Shown: piece after piece, positions 34,101-42,362 of the stretch | Numbering within the stretch: the first letter of the stretch is position 1 | How the letters are laid out: every line of letters begins with the position of its first letter | DNA from: Nonlabens sp. Hel1_33_55 | GTDB lineage: Bacteria > Bacteroidota > Bacteroidia > Flavobacteriales > Flavobacteriaceae | NCBI RefSeq assembly: GCF_900101765.1 | Contig: NZ_LT627735.1 | Span: 2,387,501-2,451,500, forward strand | Direction of reading: 5' to 3' | DNA length: 64,000 nucleotides | The notes under the pieces: generated by a model | What the model saw: the letters and a program-made list of their open reading frames with translations, nothing else | The model's database searches: none | What the model was told of the DNA's origin: nothing | Position numbers and translations under genes: made by a program

Positions 34101-34752
34101 GAATGTGTTCCATATCAATAGCCTTAGCCTTTCTTACGGTAGTAAAACTATCCTGAATGATATTGACCTCACCTTGAAAGCCGGTGAGATTCATGGACTG
34201 CTAGGATTGAACGGAGCGGGAAAATCTTCTCTCATGCAAAGTCTGTCTGGCAGTAATAGAAAAGCGAGTTGCTATGCGTTTATAAACGATAATGCTATAA
34301 ATCTGAAAGCGCAGCATTTGCAATACGTTGCTTTTTTACCTCAAGATCCATTTGTGATGAAAGGCGTGAAGGTTACTGATGTAGTCCAATACTGGTATCC
34401 AGATCCCGAGGATCAGGACAAAATCCTATATGAGCCTATGTTGCATTCTATGCACAATAAAAAAGTTGGGGTTTTATCTATGGGCGAACGCCGTTTTCTA
34501 GAATTTTTACTGGTTTTCTATTTGCCGCATCCATTTCTAATGCTGGACGAGCCATTTTCAGGATTGGCGCCGTTACAAATCCAGCGCGTGCAAGAACTCA
34601 TCAAAGAAAAAGGATCCCAAAAAGGAATCCTGATTTCTGATCATTATTTTGACAATATCCTGCAAATTACTTCGCAAAATTGGATGTTGCATCATGCAAA
34701 GTTGACTTCTATTGAAGCGAGTGAAGTTCATAATGCTTATCGCAAGCGCTAA
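34093..34752 (+). CDS. ABC transporter ATP-binding protein
   Basis: A 219-residue ATPase starting with TTG inside the preceding gene. Walker A is GLNGAGKSS at about 38-46. The Q-loop reads AFLPQDPFV. The signature is LSMGERR rather than LSGGQ, Walker B is FLMLDEPFSGL and the H-loop ISDHYF. The role is unknown; the only nearby membrane protein is the 95-residue one. The altered signature resembles small export-type or regulatory ABC ATPases of Bacteroidota. Confidence 0.85.
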   Translation: MDKNVFHINSLSLSYGSKTILNDIDLTLKAGEIHGLLGLNGAGKSSLMQSLSGSNRKASCYAFINDNAINLKAQHLQYVAFLPQDPFVMKGVKVTDVVQYWYPDPEDQDKILYEPMLHSMHNKKVGVLSMGERRFLEFLLVFYLPHPFLMLDEPFSGLAPLQIQRVQELIKEKGSQKGILISDHYFDNILQITSQNWMLHHAKLTSIEASEVHNAYRKR

Positions 34753-34755
34753 ATT

Positions 34756-35325
34756 TTATCTTATAATCACCTGATTTGCCATTTCAATATTTTCATCAGT
34801 TTTGGTAATAATTTTTATCAATGCAATATCAGTACTGTTTGGTGATTTAATTTTGCTTTTTACAATCTTAAGAATAAAGTTCTCGTCAATTATATAATCG
34901 GTATAATCCTGATCAACGACTTTATCATCTATTTGAAATACCAAAATTTCAGAATTGATTGTCAAATATTTTTTTGCAAGATCACCAAGACTTATTATTT
35001 CTGGCCTAAAATCGTTTTTCGTTTTGATATAAACTCTTCCAGGATAATCTTTTCGACTGTGTAGCGACTTTCCTTTTACGACATTGACACTTTCTACATT
35101 TAGCGGATCCAATTGTCTGAAAATAGTTTCAGATACTAAAATATCGTTGATGTAAAAGGCAATGTCATCGTTGTGAGAAGTATTATTTAACGGATTTTCT
35201 TCAAAAACCTTTATTTCTGAATCTTTTGAATACAGCTCAACAGTTGTATCTGGTGTGAGAAATCGCTGGCCAAAAGTCGGTAGTGCTGCTAGAATTACAA
35301 TGGATAAAATGATGCACTTTTTCAT
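34756..35325 (-). CDS. Exported stand-alone TonB-plug-like protein
   Basis: A 189-residue protein with a signal peptide (ending PTFGQ). The centre, DIAFYINDILVSET...LDPLNVESVNVVKGKS...GRVYIKTK, follows the pattern of a TonB receptor plug domain (INGxxx...I-x-x-V-x-V-x-K-G...G-x-V-x-I-x-T-K) with no beta-barrel attached. The C-terminal third is a further beta region. Function unknown. The gene is more AT-rich than its neighbours and is convergent with the ABC ATPase gene. Compare 48441-49196. Confidence 0.65.
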   Translation of the reverse strand: MKKCIILSIVILAALPTFGQRFLTPDTTVELYSKDSEIKVFEENPLNNTSHNDDIAFYINDILVSETIFRQLDPLNVESVNVVKGKSLHSRKDYPGRVYIKTKNDFRPEIISLGDLAKKYLTINSEILVFQIDDKVVDQDYTDYIIDENFILKIVKSKIKSPNSTDIALIKIITKTDENIEMANQVIIR

Positions 35326-35358
35326 ACTATTCTATTTTTAATTTTAATAAACGTGTAA

Positions 35359-36234
35359 TCAATCCGCAGTCACATATTTCTTAGGTGTGGTCCCATACTT
35401 CTTTTTGAAAGCACTTATAAAGTGACTACCAGTGCTGTAACCTACTTTTAGACCTACTTCATTGACATTGTGCTGGCCGCTATCGAGTAATTGTCTCGCA
35501 TATTCTAGCTTATGGTCCAGTAGGAATCCATAGACCGTATCGCCATAAACTTCCTTAAAACCTTCCTTGAGTTTCTTAAGGGATAAACCTATTTCTAACG
35601 CAAGATCTGGTAATGACGGTGGATCAGTCATGCGCTCGATGATGATGTCTTTAGCCATTTTAATTTTGGCCATGTTTTTTTCATCCACTAGAAACGGACA
35701 AGATTCGGTATCTGGGTCGTCTTTTGTATTAAAGTAAAGCGACAACAATTCATAGGATTTTCCTTTGAAATACAATCGCTTGATCGCATCATTCAGGTTA
35801 TAATTCATCAATTGGTGCAGCGCCACTGCCATAGAAGGTGAGACCTTTCCATCCACGTAATATTTCTTATCCCGATTTTCAGCACTTAAAAAACTCACGT
35901 GATCTGCATCTGGAGAGAACAGCGAGTGGAATTTCTTGATGGAAACCAGCACCACAACCACCCAGCTATTGGACGCGACATCGATATTCACGGGCAAATC
36001 TCTGGTCGGGTTATATAGCAAATAGGAGTTTTGTTCCATCAATGGCAGTTGATAACTACCTTCATTGAACGCCAGCTGTACGCTACCTTTCAAGCAAAAG
36101 TGAAATTGAATAAAAGTACGATCTACAGCGTGCTCAAACTTTACATTTTCAGCTGTTTCGTTCTTAATGCGAACGACTTGGAATCCATCTTCTATATGCG
36201 TTACCTCAGCAGCTCCTTTAGCGGTATTTTTCAT
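35359..36234 (-). CDS. AraC family transcriptional regulator
   Basis: A 291-residue regulator with an N-terminal sensor region and a C-terminal AraC/XylS double helix-turn-helix (about 195-291): SLPDLALEIGLSLKKLKEGFK and the second HTH VNEVGLKVGYSTGSHFISAFKKKYGTTPKKY. The ligand is unknown. It is transcribed away from hemA across a 189-base gap, so regulation of the hemA-hemC operon is plausible but is inference. Confidence 0.92.
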   Translation of the reverse strand: MKNTAKGAAEVTHIEDGFQVVRIKNETAENVKFEHAVDRTFIQFHFCLKGSVQLAFNEGSYQLPLMEQNSYLLYNPTRDLPVNIDVASNSWVVVVLVSIKKFHSLFSPDADHVSFLSAENRDKKYYVDGKVSPSMAVALHQLMNYNLNDAIKRLYFKGKSYELLSLYFNTKDDPDTESCPFLVDEKNMAKIKMAKDIIIERMTDPPSLPDLALEIGLSLKKLKEGFKEVYGDTVYGFLLDHKLEYARQLLDSGQHNVNEVGLKVGYSTGSHFISAFKKKYGTTPKKYVTAD

Positions 36235-36268
36235 GAATTTATTTATTTGTAATGATTATAAATAGTTC

Positions 36269-36282
36269 GCTTTCGCAAAAGC
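36269..36282. repeat. Dispersed palindrome, one-mismatch copy (AraC-hemA gap)
   Basis: GCTTTCGCAAAAGC with the usual left flank AGTTC. One substitution breaks the symmetry. Confidence 0.75.
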
Positions 36283-36393
36283 GATATCAACGAAAACCTC
36301 TATAACCATTGATATCTGACTATTTCAGGTCAAAATTAGCACATCGCGACGAAAATGAAACCTCTAGCGTTATTTTTAACGAAATACTACGAT

Positions 36394-36401
36394 TAATTTT
36401 G
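36394..36401 (+). promoter_or_regulatory. -7 promoter box of hemA
   Basis: TAATTTTG, exact TAnnTTTG, 22 bases before the ATG at 36424. It places the in-frame GTG at 36409 at the very 5' end of the mRNA. Confidence 0.55.
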
Positions 36402-36423
36402 CGACCAAGTGCAAAAGAGTTCC

Positions 36424-37686
36424 ATGCCGCAAGTTTCGGGAAAATCTTATAAGTTCTATGCCATCGGGATCAGCTATCGCAAAGCTGATGCAGAGATGCG
36501 AGGATCGTTTGCCTTGAGCGATACGGGAATTTCCAATTTACTGGAACAAGCCAAAGCAGAAAAAATCCCCTCATTAGCCGTGATCTCTACCTGCAATCGT
36601 ACAGAGTTGTACGGGTTTGCTCAAGATCCTGACGATTTGATTCAGTTGCTTTGTGCGCACTCGCATGGCACCATGGAAGAGTTTGAAAACATCGCCTATA
36701 TCCACGAAGAAGATGCAGCCATAAAGCATTTGTTTATGGTAGGTACTGGGCTTGACAGCCAGATCTTAGGTGATTTTGAAATTATTGGCCAGCTTAAACT
36801 TGCCTTCAAAAAGTCTAAGAAAATTGGTTTACTCAATGCCTACATGGAGCGCCTGATCAATGCTGTGATCCAGTCAAGTAAGCGCATCAAAACCGAAACC
36901 CAATTGAGCAGTGGCGCTACATCTGTTTCTTTTGCCAGCGTTCAGTACATTTTGAATGAAGTGGAGAATGCTCAAGAAAAGAAAATCTTGCTTTTTGGTA
37001 CTGGAAAAATAGGACGCAATACTTGTGAAAATCTAATCAAACACACACAAAACAAGCAAATCACACTTATCAATAGAACCAAGGATCGCGCAGAGCGCAT
37101 CGCTGGTAAATTTGATCTAGTAGTACGTGACTATGCAGAATTAGAAGAAGAAATCGCTGGAACCGACATTATGATCGTCGCTACGGGTGCTCAAAATCCT
37201 ACAGTTTCCAAAAACCTTATCGTTACCAATAGACCTTTGTTATTGCTGGATCTTTCCATACCTCGCAATGTGGATCCTGACGTGAGCGAGTTGGAAAATG
37301 TTACTTTGATTCATCTTGACGAACTTTCCCAAATCACAGAAAGCACCCTAGAAAACAGAGAACATTTTATACCACAGGCACAGGAAATTATTTCACAAAT
37401 CATAGCCGAATTTGACACGTGGCGCGAGTCCCGCAAGTTTGCGCCTACCATGTTTGCGCTCAAGAACAAGTTGTCCATTCTCAAAGATGCAGAGATCAAA
37501 AGCAACCGTACCAAAATCAATAATTTCAATCAAGAACAAGCAGATGTTCTTGCAGATCGTATCATTCAGAAAATTGCAGGTCATTTTGCAAATCATTTGC
37601 GCGATGAGGATGAAAACACTCAGCAAGCCATTGAATTGCTCAATAAGGTTTTCAAACTAGACGCACAGACTATACCGCATGAGTAA
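36424..37686 (+). CDS. hemA: Glutamyl-tRNA reductase
   Basis: A 420-residue enzyme that makes glutamate-1-semialdehyde, the first committed step of C5 tetrapyrrole synthesis. The catalytic Cys57 lies in VISTCNRTELYG. The MVGTGLDSQILGDFEI block, the NADPH-binding FGTGKIGRNTCENL and the C-terminal dimerisation helices (about 320-415) are present. The ATG at 36424 is chosen for its AAAAGAG ribosome site; a GTG at 36409 is in frame. It overlaps hemC by 8 bases. Confidence 0.96.
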   Translation: MPQVSGKSYKFYAIGISYRKADAEMRGSFALSDTGISNLLEQAKAEKIPSLAVISTCNRTELYGFAQDPDDLIQLLCAHSHGTMEEFENIAYIHEEDAAIKHLFMVGTGLDSQILGDFEIIGQLKLAFKKSKKIGLLNAYMERLINAVIQSSKRIKTETQLSSGATSVSFASVQYILNEVENAQEKKILLFGTGKIGRNTCENLIKHTQNKQITLINRTKDRAERIAGKFDLVVRDYAELEEEIAGTDIMIVATGAQNPTVSKNLIVTNRPLLLLDLSIPRNVDPDVSELENVTLIHLDELSQITESTLENREHFIPQAQEIISQIIAEFDTWRESRKFAPTMFALKNKLSILKDAEIKSNRTKINNFNQEQADVLADRIIQKIAGHFANHLRDEDENTQQAIELLNKVFKLDAQTIPHE

Positions 37687-38623
37687 ACAGATACGTATAG
37701 GAACTCGCGATAGTGAGCTAGCCATGTGGCAGGCGCGCACCGTTCAAAATGAACTGGAATCTCGAGGTCATCAAACCTTATTAGTACCCGTAAAATCTCA
37801 AGGCGATCTCAACCTTGACGAGCCTTTGTATGAAATGGGAATTACGGGAATCTTTACCAAAACACTGGATGTTGCACTCGTCAAAGGTGAAATTGATATT
37901 GCGGTTCATAGCCTTAAAGATGTGCCTACACAACTACCTAAAGGAATGGTTCAAGCCGCCGTGCTAGAACGTGCTGACCAGCGTGACATTCTAGTTTACA
38001 AATCCAGCTTCAATCCAGACGATCACATGACCATCGCGACGGGAAGCTTGCGTCGCAAGTCGCAGTGGTTGAATATGTATCCGTTACATAACGTGGTGGA
38101 TTTACGTGGTAACGTCAACACAAGACTAGCCAAACTCCAGAACAACACCGACTGGCATGCCGCAATTTTTGCCAAAGCTGGTCTGGAACGCATTAATATT
38201 CTCAAGAATTTACGTGGTTCTTATGGTCTGGAATACTCACATCTCGATAGCTTTATTCCTGCACCAGCACAAGGTGCTATGATGGTTGCTGCTATGGAAA
38301 ATAACGCTGAGGTCGTAGAAGCCGTCAAAGAATTGAACCACCTGGACACGCAAAAATGTGTGGATATAGAGCGCTTATTCCTGCGCCGTTTGGAAGGTGG
38401 TTGTACCGCACCTATAGGTGGTTTTGCCCAGATAAAACAAGGCAGACTGCATTTTACCGGCTGCCTATTATCGCTGGATGGCAAGCAACGCATTCAAACC
38501 AATGGCATTTCAGAAAGCTTGGATTGGAAAGATTTAGAAGAGTTCGCTTTCGCGAAAGCGGAACACATCTTCAACAACGGTGGACTTCAACTCATGGCAA
38601 GTATCAAAGAGGCTCTGAAGTAG
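37679..38623 (+). CDS. hemC: Hydroxymethylbilane synthase (porphobilinogen deaminase)
   Basis: A 314-residue enzyme joining four porphobilinogens. The dipyrromethane cofactor Cys242 lies in LEGGCTAPIGG. Family motifs IGTRDSELAMWQA, VHSLKDVPT, ATGSLRRKSQ and DLRGNVNTRL are in order. It overlaps hemA by 8 bases. The dispersed palindrome encodes AFAKA at 290-294 in the C-terminal domain, with a flank shared with the HDAC-like copy. Confidence 0.96.
   Translation: MSKQIRIGTRDSELAMWQARTVQNELESRGHQTLLVPVKSQGDLNLDEPLYEMGITGIFTKTLDVALVKGEIDIAVHSLKDVPTQLPKGMVQAAVLERADQRDILVYKSSFNPDDHMTIATGSLRRKSQWLNMYPLHNVVDLRGNVNTRLAKLQNNTDWHAAIFAKAGLERINILKNLRGSYGLEYSHLDSFIPAPAQGAMMVAAMENNAEVVEAVKELNHLDTQKCVDIERLFLRRLEGGCTAPIGGFAQIKQGRLHFTGCLLSLDGKQRIQTNGISESLDWKDLEEFAFAKAEHIFNNGGLQLMASIKEALK
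38546..38559. repeat. Dispersed palindrome, copy 12 (inside hemC)
   Basis: Perfect core with extended flanks AGTTC on the left and GGAACACATC on the right; read as Ala-Phe-Ala-Lys-Ala. Confidence 0.9.
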
Positions 38624-38673
38624 ATCTCAAGTAATTGCGTAACTCCTGTCAAAAAAAGATTTTCAGAAGCCAT

Positions 38674-38753
38674 TGTCACATTGAGCTTGTCGAAATGTTT
38701 TTTCCAATGAAGTTTTTAAATAACGACTCTGCTTCAACAAGCTCAGCCTGACA
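38674..38753. repeat. Imperfect inverted repeat of GAGCTTGTCGAA type
   Basis: TGTCACATTGAGCTTGTCGA (38674-) and its degenerate reverse complement ending at 38753 can pair as a stem-loop in the 214-base gap after hemC. Such GAGCTTGTCGAA repeats are, from general knowledge, frequent in Bacteroidota intergenic DNA. Confidence 0.65.
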
Positions 38754-38837
38754 GTTGCATTAGTAAATCTTATCTCTTTTATCTTCCAGCGCAGCGGTCT
38801 TTTGTCTTGAGCGCAGCTAACTTCTTATCTTAGCACT

Positions 38838-39404
38838 ATGAATTGGTTAGACATTGCATTATTGATTTTTTTGTTGGTTGGTTTCTGGAAAGGCTATCTC
38901 AATGGCTTTTTTGTAGAATTGACATCCTTAATAGCTCTTGTTGCAGCTATTTACGGCTCCATTCACTTTTCGAATTTTGCTGGGGACTGGTTAATGTCTA
39001 ATACGGAATGGGACGATTCTACCATTACTATAGCTAGTTTTATCATCACTTTCATTGTCATTATTCTAGTTGTTACCTATGCTGGTAAACTCGTGACTAA
39101 ACTGGTTAAAACGGTACAGCTAAGCTTTTTGAATAAGATTGCTGGTGGTGCCTTTGGCTTGGTGAAGCTTGCTTTTATAGCTAGCGTTATTTTGATGTTC
39201 GTCAATAGTGCCGCTGGTGAGATTGAGATTGTTGATCGCGAGATCAAAGAAGAAAGTATCGTATATCCCTACGTAGAACCCGTAGCTCCATACTTATTGC
39301 CTAAAATTTTAGAAGAAGCCGATGAGTTAGACCGAAGGATACGTGGTGTAGAGGATGATGCAGATTCTGAAAAGGAAACTGTTGAGCGAGATACGATTTA
39401 TTAG
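38838..39404 (+). CDS. CvpA family membrane protein
   Basis: A 188-residue inner-membrane protein. It begins MNWLDIALLIFLLVGFWKGYLNGFFVEL, the CvpA N-terminal signature (D-x-x-L-L...G-x-x-x-G...E-L), and has four helices (about 4-24, 28-48, 63-83 and 100-122) plus a charged C-terminal tail. The family is named for colicin V production in E. coli; here the role is unknown. A REP-like palindrome begins 24 bases after the stop. Confidence 0.85.
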   Translation: MNWLDIALLIFLLVGFWKGYLNGFFVELTSLIALVAAIYGSIHFSNFAGDWLMSNTEWDDSTITIASFIITFIVIILVVTYAGKLVTKLVKTVQLSFLNKIAGGAFGLVKLAFIASVILMFVNSAAGEIEIVDREIKEESIVYPYVEPVAPYLLPKILEEADELDRRIRGVEDDADSEKETVERDTIY

Positions 39405-39428
39405 AAATCATTATCTATCATTTACTGA

Positions 39429-39468
39429 CCATCACAAGGTGCGGAATTAATTCTGCACCTTGTGATGG
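39429..39468. repeat. REP-like palindrome, copy b
   Basis: A 40-nt palindrome with outer arms CCATCAC/GTGATGG and half-site AAGGTGCGGAATT; one substitution (T at 39454 region) breaks perfect symmetry. Lies 24 bases after the CvpA-like gene. Confidence 0.88.
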
Positions 39469-39657
39469 TATATGATTATTATATACCTGTGAGAAAAAGG
39501 AATTGGCGCTAATTTCTTTCCTATAAGTCCTAAATTAGGATAGCATTTAAATTGCCGAATCTTTAATGAGATTGTACAAATTCAATTGATATCGATATTG
39601 GTTCTGATAATGTTTTCAAATCATTTTATGTGGTGATTTTTATCGTGAAGAAACTCT
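39469..39657. other. Non-coding spacer between REP copies b and c
   Basis: No gene seen. The segment 39587-39616 resembles 40223-40252 (about three quarters identical over 30 bases), both lying shortly before a copy of the palindrome, so the two flanks look like diverged copies of one unit. Confidence 0.5.
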
Positions 39658-39695
39658 CATCATAAGGTGCGGAATTAATTCCGCACCTTGTGATG
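39658..39695. repeat. REP-like palindrome, copy c (3' side of the RAYT gene)
   Basis: 38-nt near-perfect palindrome, CATCATAAGG at the left and CCTTGTGATG at the right. It lies 26 bases downstream of the RAYT stop and is identical in sequence and orientation to copy d. Confidence 0.9.
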
Positions 39696-39720
39696 TTAAT
39701 GATGAACTGAAATTACAATT

Positions 39721-40125
39721 CTATAACTCGAATTCTTTGATTGTGGAGTCATTTCCATGATGCTCCTTCTGATTATGGATATAATGTGAGATCTTAGGAA
39801 TATCTACAGGACTTACCGTAAATAATCCGTAACCGCGCTGCCAGGCAAACCCTTCTTCAAATTTATAAGTTGTGTTAAGCCATCTGGAGCTTGATCCTTT
39901 GATGTCCTTCACAGTTTTGGCGATGGAAAGGTTTGCATTTGCATTGACTAATAAATGAATGTGATCCTCTATTCCGTTAATTATTATAGGAATACAATTT
40001 ATTTCTATGCACTTATTCCAAATCATTTTGTACAAAGGTGACTGCAGGTCCGAACACAACAATGGTTCTCTATGTTTCGTAGAAAACACGATGTGGTAAT
40101 ATGCGTGGATGTTGTTTTTAGACAT
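39721..40125 (-). CDS. REP-associated tyrosine transposase (RAYT, IS200-like Y1)
   Basis: A 134-residue HUH-type single-strand nuclease of the IS200/IS605 TnpA superfamily. The N-terminal YHIVFSTKHREPLL block is characteristic. The HUH pair is His-Ile-His in GIEDHIHLLV (about 55-60). The late block WQRGYGLFTVSP and the candidate catalytic Tyr in ISHYIHNQKEHH follow. The protein ends about a dozen residues after that helix, a little shorter than many relatives. No partner tnpB. The gene lies between directly repeated palindromes, as RAYTs do with the REP sequences they process, so it is a domesticated or REP-mobilising enzyme rather than an ordinary IS. Confidence 0.92.
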   Translation of the reverse strand: MSKNNIHAYYHIVFSTKHREPLLCSDLQSPLYKMIWNKCIEINCIPIIINGIEDHIHLLVNANANLSIAKTVKDIKGSSSRWLNTTYKFEEGFAWQRGYGLFTVSPVDIPKISHYIHNQKEHHGNDSTIKEFEL

Positions 40126-40286
40126 TTAGAAATTAGAATGAATTAGAATATTTCATACCTCAAGACCTTGAGTAAGATATAGTTTTGTTACACGAATGCG
40201 GTGGTGAGTTATATCCCTATTTATTTCGACATTGATTTTGATAATGATTTAAAAATTAATATTGGCGATCTACCTAAACGTAACGA

Positions 40287-40324
40287 CATCATAAGGTGCG
40301 GAATTAATTCCGCACCTTGTGATG
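40287..40324. repeat. REP-like palindrome, copy d (5' side of the RAYT gene)
   Basis: Same 38-nt sequence and orientation as copy c, 56 bases beyond the SulP gene stop and 162 bases upstream of the RAYT start. Confidence 0.9.
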
Positions 40325-40379
40325 CATTTGATTTTCAAGAACTTAATTGAACATTTTAAAAGTTCTCCTAGAAATCTCT

Positions 40380-42236
40380 TTAAACCTCATCAGGTCCAAC
40401 GGTATCTTCAACATTCTGTGAAACCCAACCTACACATTCTGCATAGCTTTTAAACAGGTGCTCTTCCTTAATTAAGTCTGGGATGATGTCGATGGCTTCT
40501 AATCGGTATTGAGGTTGTTCTTTCAATCCGGCGATTAAAGGTGTAACGCCTTGTTTTACAAGAGCTGTTGCAACGTCCTCAAAAGCAAACAATCCCGATT
40601 GATCCATGAAGGGTACTTTTTCCATCCTGATGATTACATGAGTAGCTTTTGCTGGAATGTGTTGAGACATGGCCTGAAAATCCTTGGTAGAACCAAAAAA
40701 CAACGGACCGTCCAGTTCTTTAATAAAGACTTCTTCGCGTAGATCAAGTGGTACTAAGGAGTAATCTTCGTCTCCGTAATCATCCTTTCGCGAAAGCGTT
40801 TTTACCTTACTTTTTGAGGCATTGGCATCACCCATTTTCTTCATGAAGATTAAGCTAGCAATGACCAAACCTATTCCAACGGCATATACCAGATCCCAAG
40901 TTACCGTCAAAATCAATACGGTAAACATAATGATGACGTCACTTTTAGGAATGGATCTTATGGCTTTCAATCCTTTATAATCCATCACGCCTATACCAAC
41001 AGTGATAAGTATTCCTGCAAGTACTGCGTTGGGAATCTCGCTGGCAAAACCTCCTAATGCAACCACAATAATTAGCAACAAAATGGCAGCGATCATTCCC
41101 GATAGTTTCGTTTTACCGCCAGAATTGATGTTCACCACTGTTCTAATAGTGGCTCCAGCACCTGGAATCCCACCAAATAATGAGGCAATGCTGTTCCCTA
41201 TTCCTTGTCCCATCAGTTCCCGATTGGGATTGTGAGATGTCTTGGTCATATTGTCTGCCACGACACTGGTCAATAGCGAGTCAATGGCTCCCAACAGTGC
41301 CAGTGTCAATGCGGTAAAAATGTAAGGAGAAACCTCTGCAAAGCTGAATCCAGTGACGATTTCAAAATTGGGCATCGGGAAACCAGATGGGATTTCACCC
41401 AACTTAAAAGCATCTACATCCAGCAAATACACTCCAGCGGAAACACCCAACAGCGCAATCAACGTGGATGGTATAGCAGTGGTGATCTTCTTGAAACCGA
41501 ATATGATTACAATCGTAATGAGAGCTATAATCAATTCGGTCCAGTTGATGTTTTGAATGGCTCGAGGCAAAGTTTTGATGGTGCCTATCACACCTTTACT
41601 TGAGGCTTGGGCAAGAGACTTTGCTTCGGCAGCTACTTCTTCATCTGTTGTGTTTTGTGCTCTTGCAATGGTTGATGTAAAGTCATCAATGACTAGAACA
41701 TCTTCTTGAACTTCGTCAGCAAGGATTCCGTTCAGGATGGATTCCTGAGCTACTGGCTCAAATGTTCTTACATATTCTTCATCTGCACCAGCGTTATATC
41801 CCATGGCAGGTAATAGTTGGGTAATGAGTATAATCACACCAATTCCTGTCATAAACCCAGAAACTACAGGATAGGGAATGTACTTGATGTACTTACCCAG
41901 TTTTAATGCTCCCAAGGTGATTTGGAAGATTCCTGCCATTAAAAAGACCGCAAGAATAGCTGGAAGCGCATCTTCCAGACTGCCTTCATTCAATTGCAAA
42001 ATTCCTGCAATTACCACCATACTGACGGCAGTCATAGGTGCGGTAGGTCCAGATATCTGCGTATTAGTTCCTCCAAAAAGGGATGCAAAAAACCCAATGA
42101 ATATGGCACCATATAAACCTGCAACAGCACCCAACCCTGACTGAACCCCAAATGCCAGTGCGAGTGGCAAGGCCACGATACCCGCAGTAAGTCCACCGAA
42201 TAAATCTCCCTTGAGATGCTTGAAAAGTTGTGCCAT
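40380..42236 (-). CDS. SulP family anion transporter with STAS domain (copy 1)
   Basis: A 618-residue inner-membrane carrier of sulfate, bicarbonate or similar anions. The N-terminus GDLFGGLTAGIVALPLALAFGV is the SulP signature; ten or more helices follow, with QISGPTAPMTAVS and GNSIASLFGGIPGAGATIRT. A C-terminal STAS domain (about 500-600) keeps the MDQSG motif. An acidic loop of roughly 75 residues (about 150-225, rich in Glu/Asp/Ala) is inserted between helices. A one-mismatch palindrome copy at 40784 is read as LSRK. The substrate cannot be told from sequence. Confidence 0.93.
   Translation of the reverse strand: MAQLFKHLKGDLFGGLTAGIVALPLALAFGVQSGLGAVAGLYGAIFIGFFASLFGGTNTQISGPTAPMTAVSMVVIAGILQLNEGSLEDALPAILAVFLMAGIFQITLGALKLGKYIKYIPYPVVSGFMTGIGVIILITQLLPAMGYNAGADEEYVRTFEPVAQESILNGILADEVQEDVLVIDDFTSTIARAQNTTDEEVAAEAKSLAQASSKGVIGTIKTLPRAIQNINWTELIIALITIVIIFGFKKITTAIPSTLIALLGVSAGVYLLDVDAFKLGEIPSGFPMPNFEIVTGFSFAEVSPYIFTALTLALLGAIDSLLTSVVADNMTKTSHNPNRELMGQGIGNSIASLFGGIPGAGATIRTVVNINSGGKTKLSGMIAAILLLIIVVALGGFASEIPNAVLAGILITVGIGVMDYKGLKAIRSIPKSDVIIMFTVLILTVTWDLVYAVGIGLVIASLIFMKKMGDANASKSKVKTLSRKDDYGDEDYSLVPLDLREEVFIKELDGPLFFGSTKDFQAMSQHIPAKATHVIIRMEKVPFMDQSGLFAFEDVATALVKQGVTPLIAGLKEQPQYRLEAIDIIPDLIKEEHLFKSYAECVGWVSQNVEDTVGPDEV
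40784..40797. repeat. Dispersed palindrome, one-mismatch copy (inside SulP 1)
   Basis: CCTTTCGCGAAAGC, one outer base differing from the core; read on the minus strand as Leu-Ser-Arg-Lys. Confidence 0.75.
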
Positions 42237-42300
42237 TTTGATTGTTGTTAGTTAGTGTTACTTGATTCCTGCTTAGGCAGAAAATAAAAATAAATGAAAA

Positions 42301-42327
42301 AGAGCAGAACCATTGAAGCGCTGCTCT
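42301..42327 (-). terminator. Terminator after the second SulP gene
   Basis: AGAGCAG and CTGCTCT form a 7-bp stem; on the minus strand the right-to-left transcript runs into TTTTTCATTT. It separates the two SulP genes. Confidence 0.65.
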
Positions 42328-42362
42328 TCTCTAAGATTTAATTATAAGTTTCTATTGTTCTA

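Noticed and set aside
39721..40125. Complete IS200/IS605 insertion sequence
   Set aside because: There is no tnpB and no usual IS end; the flanking palindromes recur elsewhere without a transposase, which fits a RAYT with REPs better.
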